Shown: in pieces, positions 11,138-20,063 of the stretch
Layout: each line of letters starts with the position of its first letter
Position numbering within the stretch: position 1 is the first letter of the stretch
From: Iodobacter arcticus
GTDB taxonomy: Bacteria > Pseudomonadota > Gammaproteobacteria > Burkholderiales > Chitinibacteraceae
Assembly (NCBI RefSeq): GCF_042664895.1
Contig: NZ_JBHTBQ010000033.1
Location: forward strand, 124,001 to 188,000
Direction of reading: 5' to 3'
DNA: 64,000 bases
Position numbers and translations under genes: made by a program
Notes under the pieces: generated by a model
The model's database searches: none
The model's input: the letters and a program-made list of their open reading frames with translations, nothing else
What the model was told of the DNA's origin: nothing

Positions 11138-13285
11138 ATGTCAGAAAAACCACTGCATACTGTGATCCAATGTTTGGCAGCCATTGCTCAGCATCATGGT
11201 TTACAGATTAATCCTGAGCGTTTGATTGATGAATATGCTTTGGGTAATGAAGAACCCGGTAATCCTGTTTTATTACGTATTGCCAATGATATTGGCCTGA
11301 AAGCCAGAAGCGATAAGCTCACTTGGGCGGGCTTAATTGCTCAAGGCGGGGTGTTTCCTCTGATTGCCCGCACGGCATTTGATCATGCTGTGATTGTGGT
11401 GGGGGTTCGCTCTGATGGCGAGGAAGGGGTGAAAGTGGCCCTGATCGATCCGATGGCCAGCCAATCTACGGTGATATTGGAAGACGAGGCCACATTTTGT
11501 AATCGTTGGGCCGGTGAGGTGTTTTTTGCCAAGCGTGAGCATAAGCTGGCAGACCCTGATCAACCCTTTGGATTAACCTGGTTTCTTCCGGAAATTGCCA
11601 AGCAAAAAAGTGCTTTTCGCGATATTTTTATTGCCGCGATTGTGATGCAGTTTTTATCGCTTGCGTCGCCGATTTTCTTTCAGCTGGTGATTGATAAAGT
11701 ACTGACTCACCAAAGCCTGTCTACACTTTGGGTGCTTGCCGCAGGAATTGTGCTGGCGCTTTTATTTGATACTGCCTTTGGTTTTTTACGCCAGATTCTA
11801 ACTTTAGCCGCAACCAATAAAATAGATATGCGGCTTACCCGGCGTGTATTCGGGCATTTACTTTCTTTACCGATTGATTATTTTGAAAGCAATTCAGCCG
11901 GTGTGGTTTCCCGGCATATGCAGCAGCTGGAGAAAATCCGCAGTTTTCTTACTGGCCGATTGTTTTTTACTGCGCTTGATTTGATGTCATTGCTTATTTT
12001 TCTGCCTATTTTATTTTCGTATTCGGGCAAATTAGCGATGATTGTTTTGTTATTTGCTGCTTTGATTGCCTGCGTGGTTGCAGCAATGGTGCCTACCTAT
12101 CAGCGCCGCTTAAATAGTCTTTATTCTGCCGAAGGCCAGCGGCAAGCCATGATGGTCGAAACTATTCACGGTATGCGCACGGTAAAAGCGCTGGCGATTG
12201 AGCCCAAACAGCGCCGCACTTGGGATCAGCTTTCGGCGGAAGCCATTACCTTACATTTTAAAGTGGGGCAGATTTCGATTATTGGTAATGCAATTACTGA
12301 TTTTCTAGGCAAACTCTTGCCGGTGGTGGTGATTGTGATTGGTGCCCAGGATGTGTTTGATCAAACGCTGACAGTGGGGGCGCTGATTGCGTTTCAAATG
12401 ATGTCTAGCCGCGTGGTGCAGCCCTTGATTGCCCTTGTTGGTTTGGTGAATGAATATCAGGAAACAGCGCTATCGGTGCGGATGATGGGCGAGGTAATGA
12501 ATCGTCCATCAGAAGGCCGGGTTGGGGCTGGCGGTTTACGGCCGCAGCTGGTCGGTGAAATTGTGTTTGATGAAGTGAGTTTTCGCTACCCCGGTGCCAC
12601 TGCCACGGCATTAAACAGCGCCAGCTTTACGATTCCTTCTGGTGCTGTGGTGGGGATTGTGGGGCGCAGTGGCTCGGGTAAAACCACGGTGACCAAGCTT
12701 ATTCAGGGGCTTTATCCTTTGCAGGGTGGGATTGTTCGCTTTGATGGCATGGACGCGCGTGAAATTGAATTGCCGCATTTACGGCGGCAAATTGGCGTGG
12801 TACTGCAGGAGAACTTTTTGTTCCGTGGCACGGTGCGGCAAAATTTAATTGTGACCAAGCCCGATGCCTCATTTGAAGAAATTGTAGCCGCAGCAGAAGC
12901 CGCTGGCGCAGACGAGTTTATCGAACGTATGCCGCAGGGCTACGACACCATGCTGGAAGAAAACGCATCTAATTTATCTGGCGGGCAAAAGCAGCGTTTA
13001 TCGATTGCACGCTCGTTGCTTGCAAAGCCCCGTATTTTGATACTGGATGAAGCCGCCAGCGCGCTGGACCCGGAAAGCGAAGCGATTTTTATCCGTAATC
13101 TATCCAAAATTGCGGTGGGGCGAACGGTGATCATGATTTCTCACCGCCTCTCTACTTTGGTGAATGCACACACCATTTTGGTGATGCAGCAGGGCCAGCT
13201 GATGGATAGCGGCCGCCATGAAGAACTCTTAACCCGCTGCGAGACATACCAACATCTATGGCATCAGCAAACAAGCCACCTGTAG
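11138..13285 (+). CDS. Type I secretion ABC transporter with degenerate C39-like N-terminal domain
   Basis: A 715-residue HlyB/LapB-type inner-membrane exporter that powers one-step export of C-terminal-signal substrates. Residues 1-130 are a peptidase-C39-like domain without the catalytic cysteine. The only nearby Cys (in VIQCLAAIAQHHG) aligns with the non-catalytic position, so it should bind rather than cleave substrate, as in RTX exporters; DHAVIVVG keeps the usual His. A six-helix membrane domain spans about 160-440. The ATPase domain has Walker A GRSGSGKT at 509-516, signature LSGGQKQRLSIAR, Walker B ILILDEAASALD and H-loop SHRLSTL. Its 3' end overlaps the start of the fusion-protein gene by 28 bp, indicating translational coupling. 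Its most likely substrate is the octapeptide-repeat giant immediately upstream. The third component, a TolC-like outer-membrane channel, is not in the window. Confidence 0.93.
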   Translation: MSEKPLHTVIQCLAAIAQHHGLQINPERLIDEYALGNEEPGNPVLLRIANDIGLKARSDKLTWAGLIAQGGVFPLIARTAFDHAVIVVGVRSDGEEGVKVALIDPMASQSTVILEDEATFCNRWAGEVFFAKREHKLADPDQPFGLTWFLPEIAKQKSAFRDIFIAAIVMQFLSLASPIFFQLVIDKVLTHQSLSTLWVLAAGIVLALLFDTAFGFLRQILTLAATNKIDMRLTRRVFGHLLSLPIDYFESNSAGVVSRHMQQLEKIRSFLTGRLFFTALDLMSLLIFLPILFSYSGKLAMIVLLFAALIACVVAAMVPTYQRRLNSLYSAEGQRQAMMVETIHGMRTVKALAIEPKQRRTWDQLSAEAITLHFKVGQISIIGNAITDFLGKLLPVVVIVIGAQDVFDQTLTVGALIAFQMMSSRVVQPLIALVGLVNEYQETALSVRMMGEVMNRPSEGRVGAGGLRPQLVGEIVFDEVSFRYPGATATALNSASFTIPSGAVVGIVGRSGSGKTTVTKLIQGLYPLQGGIVRFDGMDAREIELPHLRRQIGVVLQENFLFRGTVRQNLIVTKPDASFEEIVAAAEAAGADEFIERMPQGYDTMLEENASNLSGGQKQRLSIARSLLAKPRILILDEAASALDPESEAIFIRNLSKIAVGRTVIMISHRLSTLVNAHTILVMQQGQLMDSGRHEELLTRCETYQHLWHQQTSHL

Positions 13286-14610
13286 AAAAGAAAGGCAAAA
13301 AGGATTCAGCTGCGGTTGATTTTTTGCCTGATGCCGATGAAATCGAGCAGAGGCAGCTGCCGTTTTATGTGCGCAGCACCATGCTGGTTTTATTGCTCTC
13401 TTTTGTTAGTTTTTTGCTATGGGCCAATTTTTCTGAAGTAGAGCAAGTAGTGGTGGCGCAGGGGCGTCTGGTTAATCCTTCGCCTAATATTGTGGTTCAG
13501 CCTTTTGAAACATCGATTATTCAGCGTATTGAAGTGCGCGTTGGCCAGGTGGTGCGCAAAGGGCAATTGCTGGCCACGCTTGATCCTACTTTTGCCCAGG
13601 CGGATGACGCCCAGCTGCGCTCCCGCTTACAAAGCCTGGAAACGCAAATTGCGAGCTTGCAATCCGAGCTGAGCGGCAAAGCCACAAGTAATGCCAATAC
13701 CGATGCAGATACGATTTTGCAAGCTCAAATTTTAGGTGAGCGGCAAGCTAATTTTCGGGCACAAGCCGCCAAAATAGATCAGAACCTCGCCCGCTTAGGC
13801 GCATCGCTGCAATCGAACCGCCATGATTTTCAAGTGTTATCTAAGCGGCTTAAATCGATGGTTGAAATTGAATCGATGCAGGAAAAAGCGGTTGTACAGC
13901 AATACGATTCCAAGCTGCGCCTGCTGGAGGTAAGGGACCGGCGTTTAGAAATCGAGCGTGATTTAGGCTTGGTGCAAAATAAAGAGTACGAGATATTAAA
14001 AGAGCAGGGCGCTTTACAGGCCGAGAAGATGGCCTTTTCTAAAGGCTGGCGGCAAAAAGTAATGGAAGACATGCTGGCTGCCACGCGGGAGCGCGATGGC
14101 CTGAATGAGCAATTACAAAAATCAGATAAACGCAGAAAAATGGTGTCGCTGGTCTCGCCTGTGGATGCAGTTGTGCTGGATATTGCCAAATTGTCGCAAG
14201 GCTCTATTTTAAAAGAAGCCGAGCAAATGTTTACGCTGGTTCCTTTGGGCGCGGTGCTTGAGGTCGAGGCAAAAATTGATTCACTGGATATTGGCTATAT
14301 TAAAGAAGGCGATCCGGTGCATATGAAATTAGATGCTTTTCCTTTTCAAAAGCACGGCATGTTAGAAGGAAAAGTGCGCACTATTAGTGAAGATTCATTT
14401 CGCAATGAAACCGCCCCGCGTGGTGCAGATGCTTTTTATATTACCCATATCAATTTAGGGCCGAATAAACTAAAAATGATGACAGGAAAATCGCGTTTAT
14501 TACCGGGTATGACGGTTTCTGCAGAAATTGTAGTGGGTAAACGATCGGTGATTTCCTATCTGATCTGGCCACTGACTAAGGCGATGGAAGAAGCCATCAG
14601 AGAGCCTTAA
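13258..14610 (+). CDS. Type I secretion membrane fusion protein (HlyD family)
   Basis: A 450-residue periplasmic adaptor that links the ABC transporter to an outer-membrane channel. A short cytoplasmic N-terminus rich in Lys and Asp precedes one membrane helix at about residues 42-60 (TMLVLLLSFVSFLLW). A lipoyl/barrel-sandwich strand follows (VVVAQGRLVNPSPNIVVQP, then IQRIEVRVGQVVRKGQLLATLD). A long helical hairpin covers about 115-290, and the second barrel half (VSPVDAVVLDI) comes before the HlyD-type C-terminal domain ending with LLPGMTVSAEIVVGKRSVISYL. All elements are in the expected order and length for HlyD/LapC proteins. The start codon lies inside the 3' end of the ABC gene. It should work with that transporter on the giant upstream protein. 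Confidence 0.93.
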   Translation: MASANKPPVEKKGKKDSAAVDFLPDADEIEQRQLPFYVRSTMLVLLLSFVSFLLWANFSEVEQVVVAQGRLVNPSPNIVVQPFETSIIQRIEVRVGQVVRKGQLLATLDPTFAQADDAQLRSRLQSLETQIASLQSELSGKATSNANTDADTILQAQILGERQANFRAQAAKIDQNLARLGASLQSNRHDFQVLSKRLKSMVEIESMQEKAVVQQYDSKLRLLEVRDRRLEIERDLGLVQNKEYEILKEQGALQAEKMAFSKGWRQKVMEDMLAATRERDGLNEQLQKSDKRRKMVSLVSPVDAVVLDIAKLSQGSILKEAEQMFTLVPLGAVLEVEAKIDSLDIGYIKEGDPVHMKLDAFPFQKHGMLEGKVRTISEDSFRNETAPRGADAFYITHINLGPNKLKMMTGKSRLLPGMTVSAEIVVGKRSVISYLIWPLTKAMEEAIREP

Positions 14611-14653
14611 TGGTGTATTTCGCTTTATTGATCTTGCTAAAAAGAGCATAAAA

Positions 14654-16537
14654 ATGCCTGTTGCTGACAAACTAATCCATGCGATTGAATTACAAAATCA
14701 AGGTGAGATAGCCGCTGCAGGTAAGTTATTTATTGAAATTCTTGATGAAGATTCAAACAATGCCGCGGCGCTTTATTCCTTAGGTTTAATTGCGCTTAAT
14801 TCGGGCGATCAGCCGCTGGCATTGCAATTAAGCGGGCGCGGAATCGCTGCGGCCCCAAAATTTGCACCGCTCAGGTATTTATATGGCTCTGTCTTACAAA
14901 GCATGGGTAATCGGGAGGATGCATTAAAAAGCTTTGATCTTGCTTTAGAAATGCAGCCCGATGATGTCAGTGTATTACTCAATAGCGGTGTATTGCTCAG
15001 AAGTATGTACCGGCATTTGGAAGCGCTGGAAAGATTTCAGCAGATATTAAGAATTAATCCAGATCACGTGGCAGCCTTAGGCAATAGCGGTATTTTGCTA
15101 ACCGAATTCAAGCAGAGCGAGCAGGCCATTGCTATTTTTGAGCGGCTTATTCAACTTGATCCTACGTATAACTATGGTTTGGGTTTGTTGTTTTACGAGC
15201 GCATGCATATTTGCGACTGGACAAATTTTGATGTGATGACCCAGCGCATTGTTGAGGGAATCAGAAAAGGCGAGCGCACTTGTAAATCGCTGGCCTTTAT
15301 GTCGGCCTCTGATAATGCGGCCGATCATTTATTGGCAGCTAAAATATTTGCCGATCAATACTGCCCTAAAAATGCCAAATCTTTATGGCAGGGTGAGCGA
15401 TATCGGCATAAGAAAATTAAATTGGCTTATCTATCCCCCGATTTGCGTGAGCACCCTGTTGGCCATTTAATGGCGGGTGTATTTGAGCATCATGATCAAT
15501 CCCGTTTTGAAACGATTGCAATTTCGCTGGGTATTGATGATGAAAGCCGCTTACGCGCGCGGATGATTAAAGCGTTTGATCAGTTTATTGATGTGCGGGA
15601 TATGGGCTCGGAGCAAGTAGCACAAATGCTGCGCAATATGGAAGTCGATATTATTGTTGATTTGGGCGGCTATACATCGGACACCCGCAGCGATATTCTG
15701 GCCTTTAGGCCTGCCCCTATTCAAGTGAATTACCTGGGCTATCCCGGCACAATGGGCGCTGATTATATTGATTATATTATTGCCGATCGCTATATCATCC
15801 CGCCCGAACAACAACAGTATTACACCGAAAAAGTGGTTTACCTGCCAGATACTTATCTGCCTACTGACAGTAGCGTGCAAATTTCTGATCGTACCCCCAC
15901 ACGCAGTGAATGCGGCTTGCCCGATCGCGGCATTGTGTTTTGCTCTTTTAGCCACGATTACAAAATATCGCCCACCGTATTTGATGTGTGGATGCGGCTG
16001 CTTACACAAGTGCCGGGCAGCGTGCTATGGCTGATGTCGCGTGGCGACGCATCACAGCGCAATTTACGCAAAGAAGCTGAGGCAAGAGGCGTGAATCCTG
16101 ATCGGCTGGTGTTTGCCAGCCGGGTGCCGCTGGTAGAAGACCATCTGGCTCGTTACCGGCAAGCAGATCTCTTTTTAGATACCCATCCTTACAACGCCCA
16201 CACCACTGCCGCCGATGCCCTGATGGCTGGGCTGCCTGTGGTAACTTATATGGGGAATTCCTTCCCATCCCGGGTAGCGGGCAGCGTGCTCAATGCCATG
16301 GGCGTGCCAGAGCTGATTACCGATTCTTTAGCTGCATATGAAGCGCTGGCGCTGCAATTGGCAACTGAGCCTGCACGATTGGCTGCTTTTAAAGCCCGAA
16401 TTACGGCCAACAAAGCCAGCTTTGCTTTGTTTGATACTGAAAGGCTTTGTCTTAATCTGGAAAGTGCTTACATCGCAGTGTGGAGAACTCAAGAGCTTGG
16501 CGCATTTAATGATGAACTAGGGCTGTCAATTAAATGA
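14654..16537 (+). CDS. TPR-containing GT41 glycosyltransferase (SPINDLY/OGT-type)
   Basis: A 627-residue cytoplasmic protein. About five tetratricopeptide repeats fill residues 1-170 (for example AAALYSLGLIALNSGDQPLA and DVSVLLNSGVLLRSMYRHLE). The C-terminal two thirds is a GT41 catalytic region: KIKLAYLSPDLREHPVGHLM with H267 at the position of the conserved OGT/SPY histidine, then DIIVDLGGYTSDTR, PIQVNYLGYPGTMG, FCSFSHDYKISP and finally ADLFLDTHPYNAHTTAADAL with MGNSFPSRVAGSVL. Known GT41 enzymes transfer a sugar from a nucleotide sugar to Ser/Thr (OGT, SPINDLY) or Asn (HMW1C) of proteins. Located 43 bp after the fusion protein and downstream of a giant Thr/Ser-repeat protein, it is the obvious candidate to glycosylate that protein before export. 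Donor and acceptor are inferred, not shown. Confidence 0.88.
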   Translation: MPVADKLIHAIELQNQGEIAAAGKLFIEILDEDSNNAAALYSLGLIALNSGDQPLALQLSGRGIAAAPKFAPLRYLYGSVLQSMGNREDALKSFDLALEMQPDDVSVLLNSGVLLRSMYRHLEALERFQQILRINPDHVAALGNSGILLTEFKQSEQAIAIFERLIQLDPTYNYGLGLLFYERMHICDWTNFDVMTQRIVEGIRKGERTCKSLAFMSASDNAADHLLAAKIFADQYCPKNAKSLWQGERYRHKKIKLAYLSPDLREHPVGHLMAGVFEHHDQSRFETIAISLGIDDESRLRARMIKAFDQFIDVRDMGSEQVAQMLRNMEVDIIVDLGGYTSDTRSDILAFRPAPIQVNYLGYPGTMGADYIDYIIADRYIIPPEQQQYYTEKVVYLPDTYLPTDSSVQISDRTPTRSECGLPDRGIVFCSFSHDYKISPTVFDVWMRLLTQVPGSVLWLMSRGDASQRNLRKEAEARGVNPDRLVFASRVPLVEDHLARYRQADLFLDTHPYNAHTTAADALMAGLPVVTYMGNSFPSRVAGSVLNAMGVPELITDSLAAYEALALQLATEPARLAAFKARITANKASFALFDTERLCLNLESAYIAVWRTQELGAFNDELGLSIK

Positions 16538-16592
16538 CATCAGGCCATGCAGATCCTATAGTGAAAGAATACGCGCAAGCAAAGGGGAGAAT

Positions 16593-17087
16593 ATGACACG
16601 AAGTTTAGATCTGGGCTGCGGGCCTGCACCCAAAAATCCATTTAATGCCGATGAATTATTCGGAATTGATGTGAGGGAAGATTTAGATGCCAATATAAAA
16701 CGCGCAGATTTGGTGATTGAACCTATTCCTTTTGAAAGCGATTATTTTGAATACGTAACCGCGCATGATTTTTTAGAACATATCCCCCGAATTATTTATG
16801 CACCACATCGTAGAAATGCCTTTGTTGAATTAATGAATGAGATTTATCGGGTGCTTAAAGTAGGCGGGCAGTTTTTATCGTTTACCCCTGCCTATCCTCA
16901 CCCCGAAGCTTTTCGCGACCCAACCCACGTTAATATTATTACCGATCAAACTTTTCAAGCCTATTTTGATAATGTAAATCGCTGGGCTGCAGGCTATGGG
17001 TTTAATGGCGCATTTGAAATTAAACTACAAGAATGGCGTGGCCCACATTTGCTCACTGTTTTGCAAAAAGTAGAGTTAAGTACTTGA
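16593..17087 (+). CDS. Class I SAM-dependent methyltransferase, short form
   Basis: A 164-residue Rossmann methyltransferase. Motif I is LDLGCGPAPKNPFNADELFGID near the N-terminus, an acidic post-I region follows (GIDVRED), then the HDFLEHI motif and the VLKVGGQFLSFTPAYPH strand common in this superfamily. It is small but complete. A strong GGGGAG ribosome-binding site precedes the ATG, 55 bp after the GT41 gene, so it belongs to the same transcription unit. This short-form family is often found in polysaccharide and glycan loci. A role in methylating a sugar on the secreted glycoprotein is inference from position only. The stop codon runs straight into a long inverted repeat at 17088-17171. 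Confidence 0.8.
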   Translation: MTRSLDLGCGPAPKNPFNADELFGIDVREDLDANIKRADLVIEPIPFESDYFEYVTAHDFLEHIPRIIYAPHRRNAFVELMNEIYRVLKVGGQFLSFTPAYPHPEAFRDPTHVNIITDQTFQAYFDNVNRWAAGYGFNGAFEIKLQEWRGPHLLTVLQKVELST

Positions 17088-17171
17088 GCAAAAGTTTTCC
17101 AGCAAGGCATGCCGACGAAGACAGTACAGTCTGTACGGCTAGGAGGCATAACGATGCTGGGGAATTTTTGC
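17088..17171. repeat. 84-bp imperfect inverted repeat after the first methyltransferase gene
   Basis: The left arm GCAAAAGTTTTCCAGCAAGGCAT pairs imperfectly with the right arm ATGCTGGGGAATTTTTGC. The centre contains GTACAG-T-CTGTAC. It starts at the first base after the stop codon. It may act as an attenuator or RNA-stability element within the operon, or be an unrelated REP-like repeat. Confidence 0.6.
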
Positions 17172-17304
17172 GAAAGTAATTACCAAGCCAATAATTATTA
17201 ATGTTTTCTATGTGTTAATGGGGGCATAAATATAGCTGGGATTGCTTGGATGTTTATTCGTATTTGTGATCTTTAAATAAGACTCATCTTTTTAAGGAGG
17301 CTGT

Positions 17305-18162
17305 ATGGATGCAGAAAAAATGAAGGCCTTACAAGAAGAGTTTGGACTCAGCTATCATATAAATTACGCTGCCTTTGCTCAAGAAATCATTGGATTTAAA
17401 GGTAAACGAGTATTAGAAGTCGGAGGAAGTTTGCCTCCAAGGCTAGTATTAGAAGAGCTGGAGGCTGCGCAATGGACTGCGCTTGAGGAGCTGGATTACT
17501 GGGCGGAAACATTAAGCACTGGTTATGTTTTAGGCACTCCTCCAGTAGAAAATAATGAAAAAATATTATTTGCTCAGGCTGAGCCGCATCTTTTAAATAA
17601 ACCATATAATATTTTCTATGGGCATATTGAAGATTTACCTGCGGTAATGGAATCCCAGTTTGATTTGATATTCTCTATTGCGGCATTTGAGCATATTGGC
17701 CGTTTGCCGTTGGCATTGGAAAAAATGAAATTGGCCTTGGCACCAGGCGGAAAATTATTTTCAATGTTTGCTCCCATCTGGTCTTCTTATAATGGCCATC
17801 ATTTACCTGAAGTTGTGGATGCTGCAGGGGAGCATTGGAGTTTTGGCAACTCGCCCGTTCCCCCTTGGGGACATTTACTGTTTAGGCCCATAGAATTGTA
17901 TGATCTGCTTTGCTCTAAAATGGATCAGGAAACAGCAAAAGAAATTGTATATTTTGTTTATAACTCCCCGCATATCAATCGTTTTTTCCTTGATGATTAT
18001 ATTGAAATGGTTGAACGTAGCGGCTTTTTTATACAGCGAGCCCAGCCTATTTTTGAAATCGGTGTGCCTGAGCAGGTTAAAGCGCAATTGCAAGCGCGCT
18101 ACCCAGGTAGAAAAGACTTTGAGCATAGTGGGATTTTATTTGTTTTAGAAAAGAAGCAATAA
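17305..18162 (+). CDS. SAM-dependent methyltransferase-like protein (second of three)
   Basis: A 285-residue protein preceded by a near-perfect AAGGAGG Shine-Dalgarno. A Rossmann-type motif I appears at about residues 30-45 (GKRVLEVGGSLPPRLVL), and the later FDLIFSIAAFEHIGRLPLALEKM followed by LAPGGKLFSMFAPIWSSYNGHH is the typical motif II/III of class I methyltransferases. The insert between them (about 50-95) is longer than usual, and the C-terminal 90 residues contain a lid-like helical part. The substrate is unknown. It is AT-rich like its neighbours and sits between two other methyltransferase genes in the glycosylation cluster, so a sugar or glycan-lipid substrate is plausible but unproven. 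Confidence 0.75.
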   Translation: MDAEKMKALQEEFGLSYHINYAAFAQEIIGFKGKRVLEVGGSLPPRLVLEELEAAQWTALEELDYWAETLSTGYVLGTPPVENNEKILFAQAEPHLLNKPYNIFYGHIEDLPAVMESQFDLIFSIAAFEHIGRLPLALEKMKLALAPGGKLFSMFAPIWSSYNGHHLPEVVDAAGEHWSFGNSPVPPWGHLLFRPIELYDLLCSKMDQETAKEIVYFVYNSPHINRFFLDDYIEMVERSGFFIQRAQPIFEIGVPEQVKAQLQARYPGRKDFEHSGILFVLEKKQ

Positions 18163-18184
18163 ACCATATAAGGTGCCCATAACG

Positions 18185-19045
18185 ATGTCGATGAATGAAA
18201 TTCATGAAAAACATTGGTCTGAGTTTATGGCTGATTCACATCATCGCACCTTGTATGACTCGTGGTGGACTCCCAGCACGGTGAATTATTGGCGGCATAC
18301 TCGCTTGCTTTCGCCAGTACTGGAAGTATTAGGCAGTTTAAAAAATCATTCCTGGCTTACGGTAGGGGACGGTGCGGGCACCGATGCCTGGCGTTTATTG
18401 CAAGCAGGTTTTCGTGAAGTCATGGCCAGCGATTTAGACGATACCGTTTTAAAGCAAACCAAGGCCGCAGGGCATATTGCTGATTTTTGTATAGAAAACG
18501 CAGAAGCTTTAAGCTTTGCAGATGATTCATTTGATTTTGTTTTATGCAAAGAAGCGTTACACCATATGAGCCGCCCCTATGCGGCTATTTATGAATTCTT
18601 TCGTGTGGCTCGCTATGGCATTGTTATTATTGAGCCGCAAGATCCTTGGCTTGATTTTCCTAGCCGCTCAGATGCAAGCAGCCCGCATTATGAATCTGTA
18701 GGTAATTATGTTTATCAATACTCAAGCAGAGAGCTAGAGAAAATTGCCTATGGTTTAAATATCAGAGGGATAGCGACTAAGCATATGGTGGATGTTTATA
18801 TTCCTGATTGTGAATTTGCTTTTTGCACAGAAGGTGATCGTATCTGGGAGGAAACGCTGGCAAAAACCGCTGAAGCCGATCTGGCCGTGAGCCAGGGCAT
18901 GGTAAAGCCTAATTATGTGCAGGCGGTATTCTTTAAAAATACGGTGGCTGTAGAGCTATTTGATTTACTCGCAGTGCAAAACCCCGGCTGGCGTTTTTTA
19001 AGAACAGATACCAATCCCTATTTAAATGGGCAAAGTGCAGGCTAA
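18185..19045 (+). CDS. Class I SAM-dependent methyltransferase (third of three)
   Basis: About 286 residues. Motif I is SWLTVGDGAGTDAWRL at about residue 60, followed by VMASDLDDTVLKQ, then the Methyltransf_11-type stretch ALSFADDSFDFVLCKEALHHM and a strand IVIIEPQDPWLDFP. A GTG at 18173 also opens the frame, but the AAGG ribosome-binding site overlaps it. The ATG at 18185, with that site 11 bases upstream, is a better start; another ATG follows at 18191. The DxGxGTDxW form of motif I resembles methyltransferases of O-antigen and sugar-modification loci. It lies 22 bp after the previous gene and 36 bp before the UDP-xylose synthase gene, so it is very probably co-transcribed. Confidence 0.82.
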   Translation: MSMNEIHEKHWSEFMADSHHRTLYDSWWTPSTVNYWRHTRLLSPVLEVLGSLKNHSWLTVGDGAGTDAWRLLQAGFREVMASDLDDTVLKQTKAAGHIADFCIENAEALSFADDSFDFVLCKEALHHMSRPYAAIYEFFRVARYGIVIIEPQDPWLDFPSRSDASSPHYESVGNYVYQYSSRELEKIAYGLNIRGIATKHMVDVYIPDCEFAFCTEGDRIWEETLAKTAEADLAVSQGMVKPNYVQAVFFKNTVAVELFDLLAVQNPGWRFLRTDTNPYLNGQSAG

Positions 19046-19081
19046 TCGCGCATCAAATAAATCGCTAAATAGGGGCTGGCT

Positions 19082-20038
19082 ATGAATAAAGTATTAGTAA
19101 CGGGTGGCGCAGGTTTTTTAGGATCTCACTTATGTGATCGATTAATTGCCCGTGGTGATGATGTGCTGTGTGTGGATAATTTTTATACGGGTAGCAAAAG
19201 AAATGTTGCTCATTTGTTTACCCATCCTCATTTTGAAATGATGCGCCATGATGTGACTTTCCCTCTTTATGTGGAAGTGAATCAGATTTTTAATTTAGCT
19301 TGCCCTGCCAGTCCAGTGCATTATCAGCGTGATCCGGTGCAAACCACTAAAACCAGCGTGCATGGTGCAATTAATATGCTGGGACTGGCTAAAAGAGTGA
19401 AAGCGCGTATTTTGCAAGCCTCCACCAGCGAAGTATATGGCGACCCGGAAGTCCATCCTCAGCCAGAAGCCTATTGGGGCAGAGTTAATCCAATTGGTAT
19501 TCGTAGCTGTTACGACGAAGGGAAGCGCTGCGCAGAAACTTTATTTTTTGATTATCACCGCCAGCATAAGCTAGATATTAAAGTGATTCGTATTTTTAAT
19601 ACCTATGGCCCAAGAATGCATCCGAATGATGGGCGGGTAGTGAGCAATTTTATTGTTCAAGCATTAAAGGGCGAAGATATTACGATTTTTGGCGATGGGC
19701 AGCAAACGCGCAGCTTTTGTTATGTGGATGATTTAATTGAAGCCATGCTGCGCATGATGGAAGGGCCTGCTGATTTTACGGGGCCAGTGAATGTGGGCAA
19801 CCCCAGCGAATTTACCATGCTGGCCTTGGCCGAAACGGTATTACGCCTTACGTATTCAAAATCTAAATTGATTTATAAACCCCTGCCTACAGATGATCCA
19901 CGCCAGCGCAAGCCTGATATTGATTTAGTTAAAGAAAAATTAGATTGGGTGCCACATGTTTCATTAGAAGATGGCTTAAAAGAAACTATTGCTTATTTTA
20001 AGAAAGAAATCGCCGATAACGATGCAAAAATTTATTGA
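19082..20038 (+). CDS. UDP-glucuronate decarboxylase (UDP-xylose synthase), extended SDR
   Basis: A 318-residue NAD-dependent enzyme that converts UDP-glucuronate to UDP-xylose and CO2 in the cytoplasm. The dinucleotide-binding motif is TGGAGFLGSHL at residues 7-17, and the active-site Y144-x3-K148 is in SCYDEGKR. The stretches LACPASPVHYQ, ASTSEVYGDPEVHPQ and RIFNTYGPRMHPNDGRV, with QTRSFCYVDDLI, are diagnostic of the UXS branch rather than UDP-glucose epimerases or RmlB. The length matches bacterial UXS. In this cluster it would supply UDP-xylose to a glycosyltransferase, making xylose (or a xylose-derived sugar, perhaps methylated) a good candidate for the protein-linked glycan. The enzyme identity is strong; the link to the giant protein is inference from gene order. 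Confidence 0.92.
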   Translation: MNKVLVTGGAGFLGSHLCDRLIARGDDVLCVDNFYTGSKRNVAHLFTHPHFEMMRHDVTFPLYVEVNQIFNLACPASPVHYQRDPVQTTKTSVHGAINMLGLAKRVKARILQASTSEVYGDPEVHPQPEAYWGRVNPIGIRSCYDEGKRCAETLFFDYHRQHKLDIKVIRIFNTYGPRMHPNDGRVVSNFIVQALKGEDITIFGDGQQTRSFCYVDDLIEAMLRMMEGPADFTGPVNVGNPSEFTMLALAETVLRLTYSKSKLIYKPLPTDDPRQRKPDIDLVKEKLDWVPHVSLEDGLKETIAYFKKEIADNDAKIY

Positions 20039-20063
20039 TGATGCAACTCAAAAAGGCTGAAAA

